Shown: piece by piece, positions 17,285 through 25,414 of the stretch | Position numbering within the stretch: the stretch's first letter is position 1 | Layout: the number at the start of each line of letters is the position of its first letter | Position numbers and translations under genes: made by a program | Origin: Spirosoma arboris | GTDB taxonomy: Bacteria > Bacteroidota > Bacteroidia > Cytophagales > Spirosomataceae | NCBI RefSeq assembly: GCF_009754945.1 | Contig: NZ_WPIN01000008.1 | Coordinates: 310,001 to 374,000, forward strand | Direction: 5' to 3' | DNA: 64,000 bases | Notes under the pieces: generated by a model | What the model saw: the letters and a program-made list of their open reading frames with translations, nothing else | Told to the model about the DNA's origin: nothing | The model's database searches: none

Positions 17285-17423
17285 GCCCATGACTTTAGTC
17301 TTGGGTAAGAAATCCGCTGGATTTATGAAATTGAACCGTTTTAACGGTTTGCTTACTAAAACCGTTGAAACGGTTCCTCATCGTGAACTCCCTTTGTTAA
17401 AACCCACAGCTAAAGCGGTGGGC
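17285..17423. repeat. Cluster of four palindromes, REP-like
   Basis: Four short inverted repeats in 139 bases: GCCCATGACTTTAGTCTTGGGT (as two arms, 17285-17306), AACCGTTTTAACGGTT (17334-17349), AACCGTTGAAACGGTT (17360-17375) and an ACCCACAGCT/AGCGGTGGGC hairpin (17402-17423). The outer pair both have GCCCA/ACCCAC-type arms and the inner pair are near-identical. This symmetric layout resembles dispersed REP/BIME elements rather than a simple terminator. Confidence 0.6.
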
Positions 17424-17460
17424 TGATAGTAAACCTGCCCCAAATCCCGCTAAAATTTCG

Positions 17461-17468
17461 TATCTTTG
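17461..17468 (+). promoter_or_regulatory. Bacteroidota -7 promoter element for the ABC-F gene
   Basis: TATCTTTG, exact TAnnTTTG match, 28 bases before the ATG at 17497 and just after the palindrome cluster. The TTG at the -33 position is not evident. Confidence 0.55.
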
Positions 17469-17496
17469 TGGTTCAATCTGAACGCAAAATCACGTC

Positions 17497-19128
17497 ATGC
17501 TATCGGTACAAAACGTCTCACTTCGCTATGGTAAGCGGGTTCTTTTCGACGACGTAACTATAAAATTTACACCTGGTAACTGCTTTGGCGTTATCGGCGC
17601 TAATGGAGCGGGGAAATCAACACTTTTGAAGATTCTGTCGGGTGAAATTGAGCCACAAACTGGTTCAGTAACGATGACTCCTGGCGAACGGATGTCGGTG
17701 CTGAACCAGAATCAGGCTGCATACGATGAGTTTCCAGTTCTGCAAACGGTCATTATGGGTAACAAACGCCTGTACGACATTATGCAGGAAAAGGATATCC
17801 TATACGCTAAAGAAGAGTTTACGGATGCTGATGGCGAAAAAGCTGCCGAACTCGAATCGGAATTCGCCGAAATGAATGGTTGGGATGCCGAATCTGATGC
17901 GGCCACTTTATTATCGGGCTTAGGCATTAAGGAAGACCTGCACTATTCGTTGATGAGTGATCTTAATGGCTCCGAAAAAGTGCGGGTGCTGCTGGCACAA
18001 GCCCTCTTCGGTAACCCCGACGTACTGCTTCTTGACGAGCCTACCAACAACCTCGATGTAGAATCAGTAATCTGGCTCGAAAACTTCCTGGCTAATTTCA
18101 GTAACACAGTCATCGTGGTTTCTCACGATCGACACTTCCTGGATCAGGTGTGTACGCAAATTGTGGACGTAGATTTTAGCAAAGTGAAGCTCTTCGCCGG
18201 AAACTATTCGTTCTGGTATGAGTCGAGTCAACTGGCCCTGAAACAACGTCAGGATCAGAACAAGAAAACGGAAGACAAACGTAAGGAACTGGAAGAGTTT
18301 ATCCGCCGATTCTCGGCCAACGCGTCGAAATCAAAACAGGCTACCAGCCGGGCTAAACTGCTCGAAAAACTCACACTGGAAGATATTCAACCGTCGTCAC
18401 GGAAGTATCCTTATGTGAACTTCAAACCCGAACGCGAACCTGGTGATCAGATTCTGACAGTTGAAAACCTGACCTATACTGCCGAAGACGGTACAAAGCT
18501 GTTTGAAAACCTGTCGTTTACGGTGAACAAAGGCGATAAGATTTTCCTGTATAGTCGCGATGGTCTGGCCGTATCAGCTTTGCTGGATATTCTGGCAGGC
18601 GAGCGTAAAGCCGATTCGGGTACGTTCCGCTGGGGAATCACGATTACCATGTCGTATTTTCCGACGGATGCTGAAAAAGAGAAATTCTTCCAGACCGATC
18701 TTAACCTGGTCGACTGGCTGCGACAATATTCGGTGGAGAAAGATGAAAGCTTTATTCGGGGCTTCCTGGGCCGGATGCTGTTCTCAGGCGAAGAATCGCT
18801 GAAGAAAGCAACGGTATTGAGTGGGGGCGAAAAAGTGCGGTGTATGCTGTCGAAAATGATGTTATCAGGAGCTAACGTCCTGATGCTCGACGAGCCTACA
18901 AACCACCTTGATCTCGAATCGATCGAATCGCTGAACAACGGGCTGATTGACTTTAAAGGTCCGATTCTATTCACCTCCCACGATCACCAGTTCGTGCAAA
19001 CGATTGCCACTCGCATCATCGAAATAACCCCAGCGGGCATTCTTGACAAACTGATGACCTACGACGAGTTCATCTCCGACCCACGTGTGAAACAACAGCG
19101 TGAGGAGTTATACGAAGCAGTGGCGTAG
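17497..19128 (+). CDS. ABC-F family ATPase (YbiT/YkpA-like)
   Basis: 543 residues, two fused ABC domains without membrane segments. Domain 1 has Walker A GANGAGKST, Walker B VLLLDEPTNNLD and a degenerate signature (DLNGSEKVRVLL). The linker (~residues 245-300) is charged. Domain 2 has the canonical signature LSGGEKVRCML and Walker B VLMLDEPTNHLD, but its Walker A position reads LYSRDGLAVSALL with no GKS/T. This Walker loss is, to my recollection, a feature of one ABC-F subgroup. ABC-F proteins act on the ribosome (translation factors or antibiotic protection). The gene is monocistronic, with its own promoter element and a strong terminator. Confidence 0.9.
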   Translation: MLSVQNVSLRYGKRVLFDDVTIKFTPGNCFGVIGANGAGKSTLLKILSGEIEPQTGSVTMTPGERMSVLNQNQAAYDEFPVLQTVIMGNKRLYDIMQEKDILYAKEEFTDADGEKAAELESEFAEMNGWDAESDAATLLSGLGIKEDLHYSLMSDLNGSEKVRVLLAQALFGNPDVLLLDEPTNNLDVESVIWLENFLANFSNTVIVVSHDRHFLDQVCTQIVDVDFSKVKLFAGNYSFWYESSQLALKQRQDQNKKTEDKRKELEEFIRRFSANASKSKQATSRAKLLEKLTLEDIQPSSRKYPYVNFKPEREPGDQILTVENLTYTAEDGTKLFENLSFTVNKGDKIFLYSRDGLAVSALLDILAGERKADSGTFRWGITITMSYFPTDAEKEKFFQTDLNLVDWLRQYSVEKDESFIRGFLGRMLFSGEESLKKATVLSGGEKVRCMLSKMMLSGANVLMLDEPTNHLDLESIESLNNGLIDFKGPILFTSHDHQFVQTIATRIIEITPAGILDKLMTYDEFISDPRVKQQREELYEAVA

Positions 19129-19148
19129 AGCATAGAACAAACGTTTCA

Positions 19149-19194
19149 AAAATGGGTAATCTGGCAAATTTGCTGGATTACCCATTTTCTTTTT
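19149..19194 (+). terminator. Intrinsic terminator after the ABC-F gene
   Basis: 13-bp perfect stem AAAATGGGTAATC (19149-19161) / GATTACCCATTTT (19176-19188), followed by CTTTTT. The loop itself holds the palindrome GCAAATTTGC. Confidence 0.8.
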
Positions 19195-19249
19195 AGCCAC
19201 TAATGCATGTTTGGTAGTTATACTCTACAAAACGACCAGACACTATTCT

Positions 19250-20602
19250 ATGCAGTCTTTTGACCTTATTGTTATCGGCACGGGATCGGCCGGGAAAACG
19301 GTTGCGGAAGCCGTTCGTCAGGCAGGTAAAACCGTGGCAATCATTGATAAATTACCTTTCGGAGGTACATGTTCGCAGCGCGGGTGTGATCCCAAAAAAG
19401 TGCTGGTGGGGGCCGCCGAAATCATTGCCCGGTCGGAGCAGATGATTGGGAAAGGGATTAAGACCAAGGCATCCATGAACTGGTCGGACCTGATTCAATT
19501 CAAAAAAACATTTGTAGTATCGGTGCCGGAACGAACCGAAAAGGAGTTCGCTGAGGAAGGCATTACTGCCTTTCATGGTGTTGCTACGTTTCTGTCGGCG
19601 AATACAATACGCGTTGGTAGTCATGAACTGCAAGCTAAGCATATTGTCATTGCGACTGGCCAACGCCCCAAACCGCTCGACATTTCCGGTGAAGAACTAT
19701 TAACAGACAGTACCGGATTTATGGAGCTTACTCAGCTCCCCAGGAAAATCGTCATGATTGGGGGCGGCTACATTGCCTTTGAGTTCGCTCATATTGCCGC
19801 TCGTGCCGGAGCGAAGGTGACGATTCTTCATCAGGGAAAACGTCCGTTAGAAGGGTTCGATGCCGACTTGGTTAAGTTGCTGGTGAAGGCTATGGAAGCC
19901 ATCGGAATAAGTATTATTCTGGAGGCCAGCGTAACATCAGTAAAAAGCAAAGGAGGCAATCTAACAGTTAGCTACAGGCAAAGCGGGAAAATACACTCGG
20001 TATCAACTCAGTTGGCCGTTCACGGAGCCGGACGTGTTGCCGATGTTGCCGAATTGAATCTGGAGAAGGCTGGCGTTGAGGTAAATGAGAAAGGAGTTAC
20101 GGTTAACGAATACCTGCAAAGCGTCTCCAATCCTGCGGTTTATGTATGTGGAGACGCTTCGGACAAAGGCCCGCCACTGACTCCGTTAGCGTCGTATGAG
20201 GGCAAGATCGTTGCGGCAAATATCCTGAAGGGTAATCGTCAAACCTACACTGACGCTCCCATTCCATCGGCTGTTTTCACAGTACCAACGCTAGCGTCTG
20301 TTGGTCTAACGGAAGAACAGGCCAGAGAACAGGAGCGAAATGTGAAGGTAACGTTTCAGGAAACAGCCGATTGGTATGTTAGCCGACGTATCAACGAGAA
20401 ATTTACTGCCTTCAAAACGCTGGTTGATGCCAAGACGGGTCGGCTAGTAGGGGCGCATTTGTTAGGTTCGGGAAGCGACGACCTGATTAATCTATTCACG
20501 TTGGCAATGAAGCATAATATCTCCGTGAAAGAGCTGAATCATACGCTATTCGCTTATCCTACTCATGGATCGGAATTGAGTTCGATGTTGTCCGATTACT
20601 AA
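19250..20602 (+). CDS. FAD/NAD(P)-dependent disulfide reductase (glutathione reductase-like)
   Basis: 450 residues from ATG 19250; the frame is open back to 19211 but MQSFDLIVIGTGSAG is the normal family start. Motifs: FAD site GTGSAGKTVAEAV, redox pair in GGTCSQRGCDPKKVL, NAD(P) site MIGGGYIAFEFAHIAARAG, FAD site VYVCGDASDKGPPLTPLA, C-terminal dimerisation domain. The C-terminal active-site motif, normally His-Pro-x-x-x-x-Glu, reads YPTHGSEL here, so Tyr replaces the usual catalytic His and a His sits three positions later. The substrate is therefore open. The 3' end overlaps trpS by 4 bases (convergent). Confidence 0.85.
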   Translation: MQSFDLIVIGTGSAGKTVAEAVRQAGKTVAIIDKLPFGGTCSQRGCDPKKVLVGAAEIIARSEQMIGKGIKTKASMNWSDLIQFKKTFVVSVPERTEKEFAEEGITAFHGVATFLSANTIRVGSHELQAKHIVIATGQRPKPLDISGEELLTDSTGFMELTQLPRKIVMIGGGYIAFEFAHIAARAGAKVTILHQGKRPLEGFDADLVKLLVKAMEAIGISIILEASVTSVKSKGGNLTVSYRQSGKIHSVSTQLAVHGAGRVADVAELNLEKAGVEVNEKGVTVNEYLQSVSNPAVYVCGDASDKGPPLTPLASYEGKIVAANILKGNRQTYTDAPIPSAVFTVPTLASVGLTEEQAREQERNVKVTFQETADWYVSRRINEKFTAFKTLVDAKTGRLVGAHLLGSGSDDLINLFTLAMKHNISVKELNHTLFAYPTHGSELSSMLSDY

Positions 20603-21579
20603 TAGAAGCCTAACTTCTGTCGTACTCGTGCTATGGTTTTCCCGGCTACAGCACGAGCTTTTTCTTCGCCAGCCTGAAGTTCGGCTTCGAGGGCATCTGG
20701 ATTTTCAATTGTGTAATAATTGAATCGTGTGCGCTCGGTAGCAAACTGTTCCAGAATTAGCTCGTAGAACGCTTTTTTGGCCATACCATAACCATAGTTG
20801 CCTCCTTCGTATAATCGGCGCAATTCAGCGGTCTGTTCGGCAGATGCCAGTAATGAATACAGTTGAAACGTAATATCCGTATCTGGATTTTTCGGCTCTT
20901 CGAGGGGTGTTGAATCTGATTTGATTTTCTTGATTACTTTCCAAAGCTCATTTTCGGGTAGGAAAATATCAATGTAATTGTTATATGACTTGCTCATTTT
21001 GGCCCCATCAATTCCCGGAATGGTCATGAGCCGGTCGTCGATACGAGCTTCGGGTAGTACGAAGACTTCGTCGTTATACTGGTGGTTGAACGTACTGGCA
21101 ATGTCGCGAGTCATTTCGATGTGCTGACGCTGATCTTTGCCAACGGGAATGAGCTCGGCATCATAAAGCAGAATATCGGCTGCCTGCAATACCGGATATA
21201 CGAACAGGCCCGCATTGACACCAGCAGCTGCCCGATCTGATTTCTCCTTAAACGAGGTGGCATTGTTAAGCATCGCAAAAGGCGTAAAGCAACTCAGGTG
21301 CCAGGCCAGTTCTGTATGCTCGGCCACCCGCGACTGTCGCCAGAAAGTATTTTTCTGAGTATCTAATCCGAAGGCGAGCCAGGTTGCAGCCACGGCCCGT
21401 GTAAACTCCCGACGCATGGGACCATCTTTGATCGTCGTGAGTGAATGAAGGTCGGCAATAAACAAAAACGACTCGTTATCAGGATGTTTTGATAACTCGA
21501 TGGCGGGTTTAATTGCTCCCAGAATGTTACCTAAGTGCGGTCGCCCGCTGGACTGAATACCTGTTAAGATTCGTGACAT
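20599..21579 (-). CDS. trpS: Tryptophanyl-tRNA synthetase
   Basis: 326 residues, normal for bacterial TrpRS. The class I signatures are HLGN (residues 15-18, the HIGH equivalent in GIQSSGRPHLGNILGAI) and KMSKS in GAKMSKSYNNYIDIF. GKDQRQHIEMTRDIA and PVLQAADILLYDA are further family-specific segments. It charges tRNA-Trp in the cytoplasm. It lies downstream of maeB on the minus strand, separated by a repeat-rich 110-base spacer, so independent transcription is likely. Confidence 0.97.
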   Translation of the reverse strand: MSRILTGIQSSGRPHLGNILGAIKPAIELSKHPDNESFLFIADLHSLTTIKDGPMRREFTRAVAATWLAFGLDTQKNTFWRQSRVAEHTELAWHLSCFTPFAMLNNATSFKEKSDRAAAGVNAGLFVYPVLQAADILLYDAELIPVGKDQRQHIEMTRDIASTFNHQYNDEVFVLPEARIDDRLMTIPGIDGAKMSKSYNNYIDIFLPENELWKVIKKIKSDSTPLEEPKNPDTDITFQLYSLLASAEQTAELRRLYEGGNYGYGMAKKAFYELILEQFATERTRFNYYTIENPDALEAELQAGEEKARAVAGKTIARVRQKLGFY

Positions 21580-21596
21580 CTTTTTGAATGATAAAT

Positions 21597-21672
21597 GATG
21601 AATGATAAATGATGAATGATGCTTGCGCTAGCTAAAACTGGCGTCAACATCATCCATTATTTATCATTCATC
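21597..21672. repeat. Imperfect inverted repeat built from short direct repeats
   Basis: 25-base arms (21597-21621 and 21648-21672) pair at 23 of 25 positions. Each arm is made of repeated ATGATGA/AATGATAA words, and the left side contains a further copy from 21584. It lies between maeB and trpS, both on the minus strand. It could act as a terminator or be a dispersed intergenic element. Confidence 0.6.
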
Positions 21673-21688
21673 ATTCAAAATTTATAAT

Positions 21689-23956
21689 TCATTTTCCTTG
21701 TGCTTCAACGACGGCGATGGCTACCATGTTAACGATTTCGCGTTCCGATGAACCTAATTGTAACACATATACCGGCTTACGGATTCCGAGCAGAATGGGG
21801 CCGATGGCATCGAACCCAGCCGCTTCACTCATCAGGTTATAGGCAATGTTAGCGGCCGACAGGTTTGGGAAAATGAGTGTGTTAGCTCCTTCGCCAACTA
21901 ACTTGCTAAACGGGTGATTTTGCTGCAGCAATTCAGTATTAAACGCTAAGTGCGCCTGAATTTCACCATCGACAATCAGGTCAGGATTTCGTTGTTGCAG
22001 GAGTTCAACAGCGCGGTTCATTTTTTCTGCATCGTCGCCTTTGGCACTACCGAAGTTCGAGTAGGTAACTAGCGCAATGCGTGGCTTAATATTGAACCGT
22101 TCAACCGTTTGCGCGGTCAGTTCGGTTATCTCGACAATTTCTTCGGAAGTCGGATTGAAATTGACCGTCGTATCCGAGAAAAACAACGGTCCGCGTTTGG
22201 TGAGCAGAATGTACATCCCCGCCACTTTTTTCACCCCCGGCTCTTTGCCAATAATTTGTAAGGCCGGCCGGATCGTGTCAGGGTAGGAGCGGGTTAAGCC
22301 CGAAATCAGGGCATCTGCTTCACCTGTTTCTACCATCATAGCGCCGAAGTAGTTGCGGACATACATCATTTTTCGGGCTTCGGTCGCATTGACGCCCTTC
22401 CGTTTCCGCTTCTCAAAATACTGATCGCCAAAGCGTTGAACCAGTGATTCCTGCTCAGGTGAACGCGGATCAATGATCGGAATAGTACCTAAGTCAAGGC
22501 TATTTTCCTCAATAAGCTTTTCAATTTTAGCTCGTTCACCTAATAAAATTGGATAGGCAATGCCCTCATCACGAACCTGTTGCGCGGCTTTCAGTACTTT
22601 CAGATTTTCAGCATCGGCAAAAACAACCCGTTTAGGATTGGCTTTCGCCTTGGTCAGAATAACCCTAGAAATCTGGTTGTCCTGGCCCAGACGACGAGCG
22701 AGTTGCTGCTCGTAGGCGTCCCAATCCGTAATTGATAATCGCGCCACACCAGATTCCATGGCGGCTTTGGCTACTGCCGGAGCTACCGTCGAGAGCAGTC
22801 GTGGGTCTACAGGTTTAGGCAGTATATAGGTTCGCCCAAAAATCATATTCGACTCACCATAAGCCAGATTGACCAGATCAGGCACCGGTTTTTTGGCTAA
22901 ATCGGCTAGCGCGTAGGTAGCAGCCAATTTCATGGCTTCATTGATTTCGGTAGCCCTGACATCCAACGCTCCCCGGAAAATGTAAGGAAACCCGAGTACA
23001 TTATTGACCTGATTCGGGTAGTCGGAACGGCCCGTTGCCATAATAATGTCGGGTCGGGCGGCCATTGCGTCGTCGTAACTGATCTCAGGATTTGGATTTG
23101 CCATGGCAAACACAATGGCATTGTCGGCCATTAAACGGATCATATCCTGGCTCACGATGTTGCCCTTCGATAGTCCCACAAATACGTCAGCCCCAACAAA
23201 GGCATCGTCTAATGAGTGGATGTCACGGGTGGTAGCAAACGGGCGCATAAGGTCACTCAAATCTGTTCGGTCTGTACGGAGGGGGCCGTTCACGTCGAAC
23301 ATGACCATGTTTTCGCATTTAGCCCCCAGAGCAACGTACTGTCGGGCACAGGAGATGGCGGCTGCACCAGCTCCCAGAATCACGAATTTGGCCGTTTCGA
23401 TAGGCTTATGTACTAGTTCCAGTGCGTTGAGCAAGGCGGCTCCACTCACGATGGCCGTACCGTGCTGATCATCGTGCATGACGGGAATATTCATCTCCCG
23501 CTTGAGCCGTTCCTCAATCTCGAAACATTCCGGGGCTTTGATATCCTCCAGATTGACCCCGCCAAAGGTGGGTTCGAGAATCTTAACCGTTCGGACAAAT
23601 TCGTCGATATTACTCGTATTCAATTCAAGGTCAAATACGTCGATATCAGAATAAATCTTAAACAGCAGTCCTTTCCCTTCCATAACGGGCTTACTGGCGG
23701 TAGGGCCAATATTGCCCAGTCCCAGCACAGCAGTCCCATTACTAATGACAGCAACAAGATTACCTTTGGCTGTATACTTAAAGGCGTCGTCAGGGTTGGC
23801 TTCGATAGCCAGACAAGGCTCGGCTACGCCCGGTGAATACGCCAGAGAGAGGTCGCGCTGGGTACTGTATTCTTTGGTTGGAACAACTTCTAGTTTTCCC
23901 GGACGGCCTTTGGAATGATAATCTAGGGCATCTTCACGCCGAATTTTCTGATGCAT
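21689..23956 (-). CDS. maeB: NADP-dependent malic enzyme with phosphotransacetylase-like C-terminal domain
   Basis: 755 residues, the full length of the MaeB two-domain type. The N-terminal malic-enzyme part (~1-425) has SLAYSPGVAEPCLAI, GNLVAVISNGTAVLGLGNIG, the catalytic region VMHDDQHGTAIVSGAALLNAL and the NAD(P) site VILGAGAAAISCARQYVALG. The C-terminal part (~430-755) is PTA-like (LLGERAKIEKL, GMYILLTKRGPLFFSDTTVN) and is regulatory rather than catalytic in characterised MaeB. It decarboxylates malate to pyruvate with NADPH formation. A TACCTTCG near-match to the -7 element lies about 40 bases upstream of the start on the minus strand. Confidence 0.95.
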   Translation of the reverse strand: MHQKIRREDALDYHSKGRPGKLEVVPTKEYSTQRDLSLAYSPGVAEPCLAIEANPDDAFKYTAKGNLVAVISNGTAVLGLGNIGPTASKPVMEGKGLLFKIYSDIDVFDLELNTSNIDEFVRTVKILEPTFGGVNLEDIKAPECFEIEERLKREMNIPVMHDDQHGTAIVSGAALLNALELVHKPIETAKFVILGAGAAAISCARQYVALGAKCENMVMFDVNGPLRTDRTDLSDLMRPFATTRDIHSLDDAFVGADVFVGLSKGNIVSQDMIRLMADNAIVFAMANPNPEISYDDAMAARPDIIMATGRSDYPNQVNNVLGFPYIFRGALDVRATEINEAMKLAATYALADLAKKPVPDLVNLAYGESNMIFGRTYILPKPVDPRLLSTVAPAVAKAAMESGVARLSITDWDAYEQQLARRLGQDNQISRVILTKAKANPKRVVFADAENLKVLKAAQQVRDEGIAYPILLGERAKIEKLIEENSLDLGTIPIIDPRSPEQESLVQRFGDQYFEKRKRKGVNATEARKMMYVRNYFGAMMVETGEADALISGLTRSYPDTIRPALQIIGKEPGVKKVAGMYILLTKRGPLFFSDTTVNFNPTSEEIVEITELTAQTVERFNIKPRIALVTYSNFGSAKGDDAEKMNRAVELLQQRNPDLIVDGEIQAHLAFNTELLQQNHPFSKLVGEGANTLIFPNLSAANIAYNLMSEAAGFDAIGPILLGIRKPVYVLQLGSSEREIVNMVAIAVVEAQGK

Positions 23957-24051
23957 ACGGTTTCGTTGTCGAGGACAGTTCGTTGGGAGCGCGAAGGTAC
24001 GGAAAAAGTTAGCTGGGTTATGTAATCAATTCGTTGTGCAGACCTGTATTA

Positions 24052-24468
24052 CTAGCCCTTAATGATCGCGACCGTCAGCCGACTCACGCACACAAGCTTG
24101 CCTTGTTCATCGGTGATGCGGATGTCCCAGACGTGGGTGGTACGACCCGTATGAATCGGTGTACAGCGACCATATACCCAGCCTTCGCGAACCGATCTTA
24201 AATGATTCGCGTTGATTTCAAGCCCAACGGCACGCTGCGTAGTCGGATCATCCAGGAGCATAAAGGAGGCTACGCTGCCTAATGTTTCGGCCAGCGCCAC
24301 TGAGGCACCACCGTGTAGAATACCGAACGGTTGATGTGTCCGTTTGTCTACGGGCATGCGGGCCATCAAGTAGCCGTCACCGGCTTCTGTGAACTCAATA
24401 CCAAGGTTTTTACCGAGAGAGTCAGTATGAATAAAATCGAGCGCATTCAGATCGAAGCCAGCTTTCAT
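24052..24468 (-). CDS. Hotdog-fold thioesterase, MenI/YdiI-like
   Basis: 138 residues. RMPVDKRTHQPFGILHGGASVALAETLGS carries the PaaI-type hotdog signature with the conserved Glu of the AETLGS helix. GLEINANHLRSVREGWVYG and a THVWDIRITDEQGKLVCVS segment follow. The whole pattern tracks E. coli YdiI (MenI, 1,4-dihydroxy-2-naphthoyl-CoA hydrolase) closely as I recall it. A menaquinone role is plausible in a Bacteroidota, but no men genes lie nearby, and the family is promiscuous towards acyl-CoAs. It is divergent from the histidine phosphatase gene. Confidence 0.85.
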   Translation of the reverse strand: MKAGFDLNALDFIHTDSLGKNLGIEFTEAGDGYLMARMPVDKRTHQPFGILHGGASVALAETLGSVASFMLLDDPTTQRAVGLEINANHLRSVREGWVYGRCTPIHTGRTTHVWDIRITDEQGKLVCVSRLTVAIIKG

Positions 24469-24583
24469 GTGTTATAGGGTTAAAAATTTCAATGGTCATG
24501 TTTCTAATTTGATGTTCTGGTTTACTAACTGAAACATTAATCTGAAACTTGGCACTTGAAACAGTTAATTGACACGTTTTGTG

Positions 24584-24591
24584 TAATTTTG
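24584..24591 (+). promoter_or_regulatory. -7 promoter element for the histidine phosphatase gene
   Basis: TAATTTTG, exact TAnnTTTG match, 44 bases before the proposed TTG start at 24636. A TTG at 24569-24571 is too close to be the -33 element. Confidence 0.5.
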
Positions 24592-24635
24592 CGGCTCAAA
24601 TTTGGAAAAAATTGCCGGTTGGCAAGGGGAAAGGC

Positions 24636-25274
24636 TTGGCACAAAAAACAATTTATCTGATTCGCCACGGCGAAACCGACTATAACCGCCGGGGGATAGT
24701 ACAGGGTAGTGGGGTCGATTCTGACCTTAATGAGATGGGACGAGCGCAGGCAATGGCATTTTTTCAGGCTTATCAGCACGTACCATTCAACAAAATTTAC
24801 ATTTCCGGACTGAAACGTACCTATCAAACAGTCGAGCCGTTTATTGAGATGGGTTTGCCTTATGAAAAACTCACCGGTCTGAATGAAATTAGCTGGGGCA
24901 CGATGGAAGGGAAGGCTCCGGGTAATTTAGATAACGAATATTATCGTACCCTGATCGAAGCCTGGGAGTCAGGGCGCACAGATCAGACTACTGATCAGGG
25001 AGAAAGCCCAGAACAAGTAGTCGAGCGGCAGAAGGTGGCTATTGATGTGATTCTTTCGCATCCCGAAGAAGAGCTTATTCTAGTGGCTATGCACGGACGG
25101 GCAATGCGTATTTTGCTCTGCTGGATTACGAATCAGCCGCTCGCCCATATGGATCATTTTGAGCATAGCAACCTGTGTCTTTATAAACTCGCTTACGATT
25201 ACACGTCGGCCCAATTCACGATTGAACTGGCTAACGATACAGCACACCTGCTGTCGCTGGCGCTTATGCAGTAA
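24636..25274 (+). CDS. Histidine phosphatase family protein (phosphoglycerate mutase-like)
   Basis: No ATG is available. TTG 24636 is chosen because a purine-rich AAGGGGAAAGG lies just before it and MAQKTIYLIRHGETDYN is the usual N-terminus. TTG at 24579 would place the start upstream of the promoter element. The 212-residue product has LIRHGETDYNRRGIVQG with the catalytic His (RHGE), the family Arg in SGLKRTYQTVEP, the acid Glu in LNEISWGTMEG, and the second His in VAMHGRAMRILL. It is a cytoplasmic phosphomonoesterase or mutase; the substrate is unknown. Confidence 0.85.
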   Translation: MAQKTIYLIRHGETDYNRRGIVQGSGVDSDLNEMGRAQAMAFFQAYQHVPFNKIYISGLKRTYQTVEPFIEMGLPYEKLTGLNEISWGTMEGKAPGNLDNEYYRTLIEAWESGRTDQTTDQGESPEQVVERQKVAIDVILSHPEEELILVAMHGRAMRILLCWITNQPLAHMDHFEHSNLCLYKLAYDYTSAQFTIELANDTAHLLSLALMQ

Positions 25275-25414
25275 ACTATTGATCGCCTGCGTTACCAGTT
25301 AACAAGCAGCATCGGCCGATAATCCATGTATATACCCATTGATAACTGCAACTTGATAACTGCTGACTAAAGGCCGTATATTCGCTTATGGCCTGGTAGT
25401 GGCTGTGTAATGAA

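Noticed and set aside
21584..21680. Possible CRISPR-like array or minisatellite
   Set aside because: Repeat units are 7-14 bases without unique spacers, and they fold on themselves; no cas genes nearby.
24579..24635. TTG at 24579 as start of the histidine phosphatase
   Set aside because: It lies upstream of the TAATTTTG promoter element and adds residues not expected before the RHGE strand.
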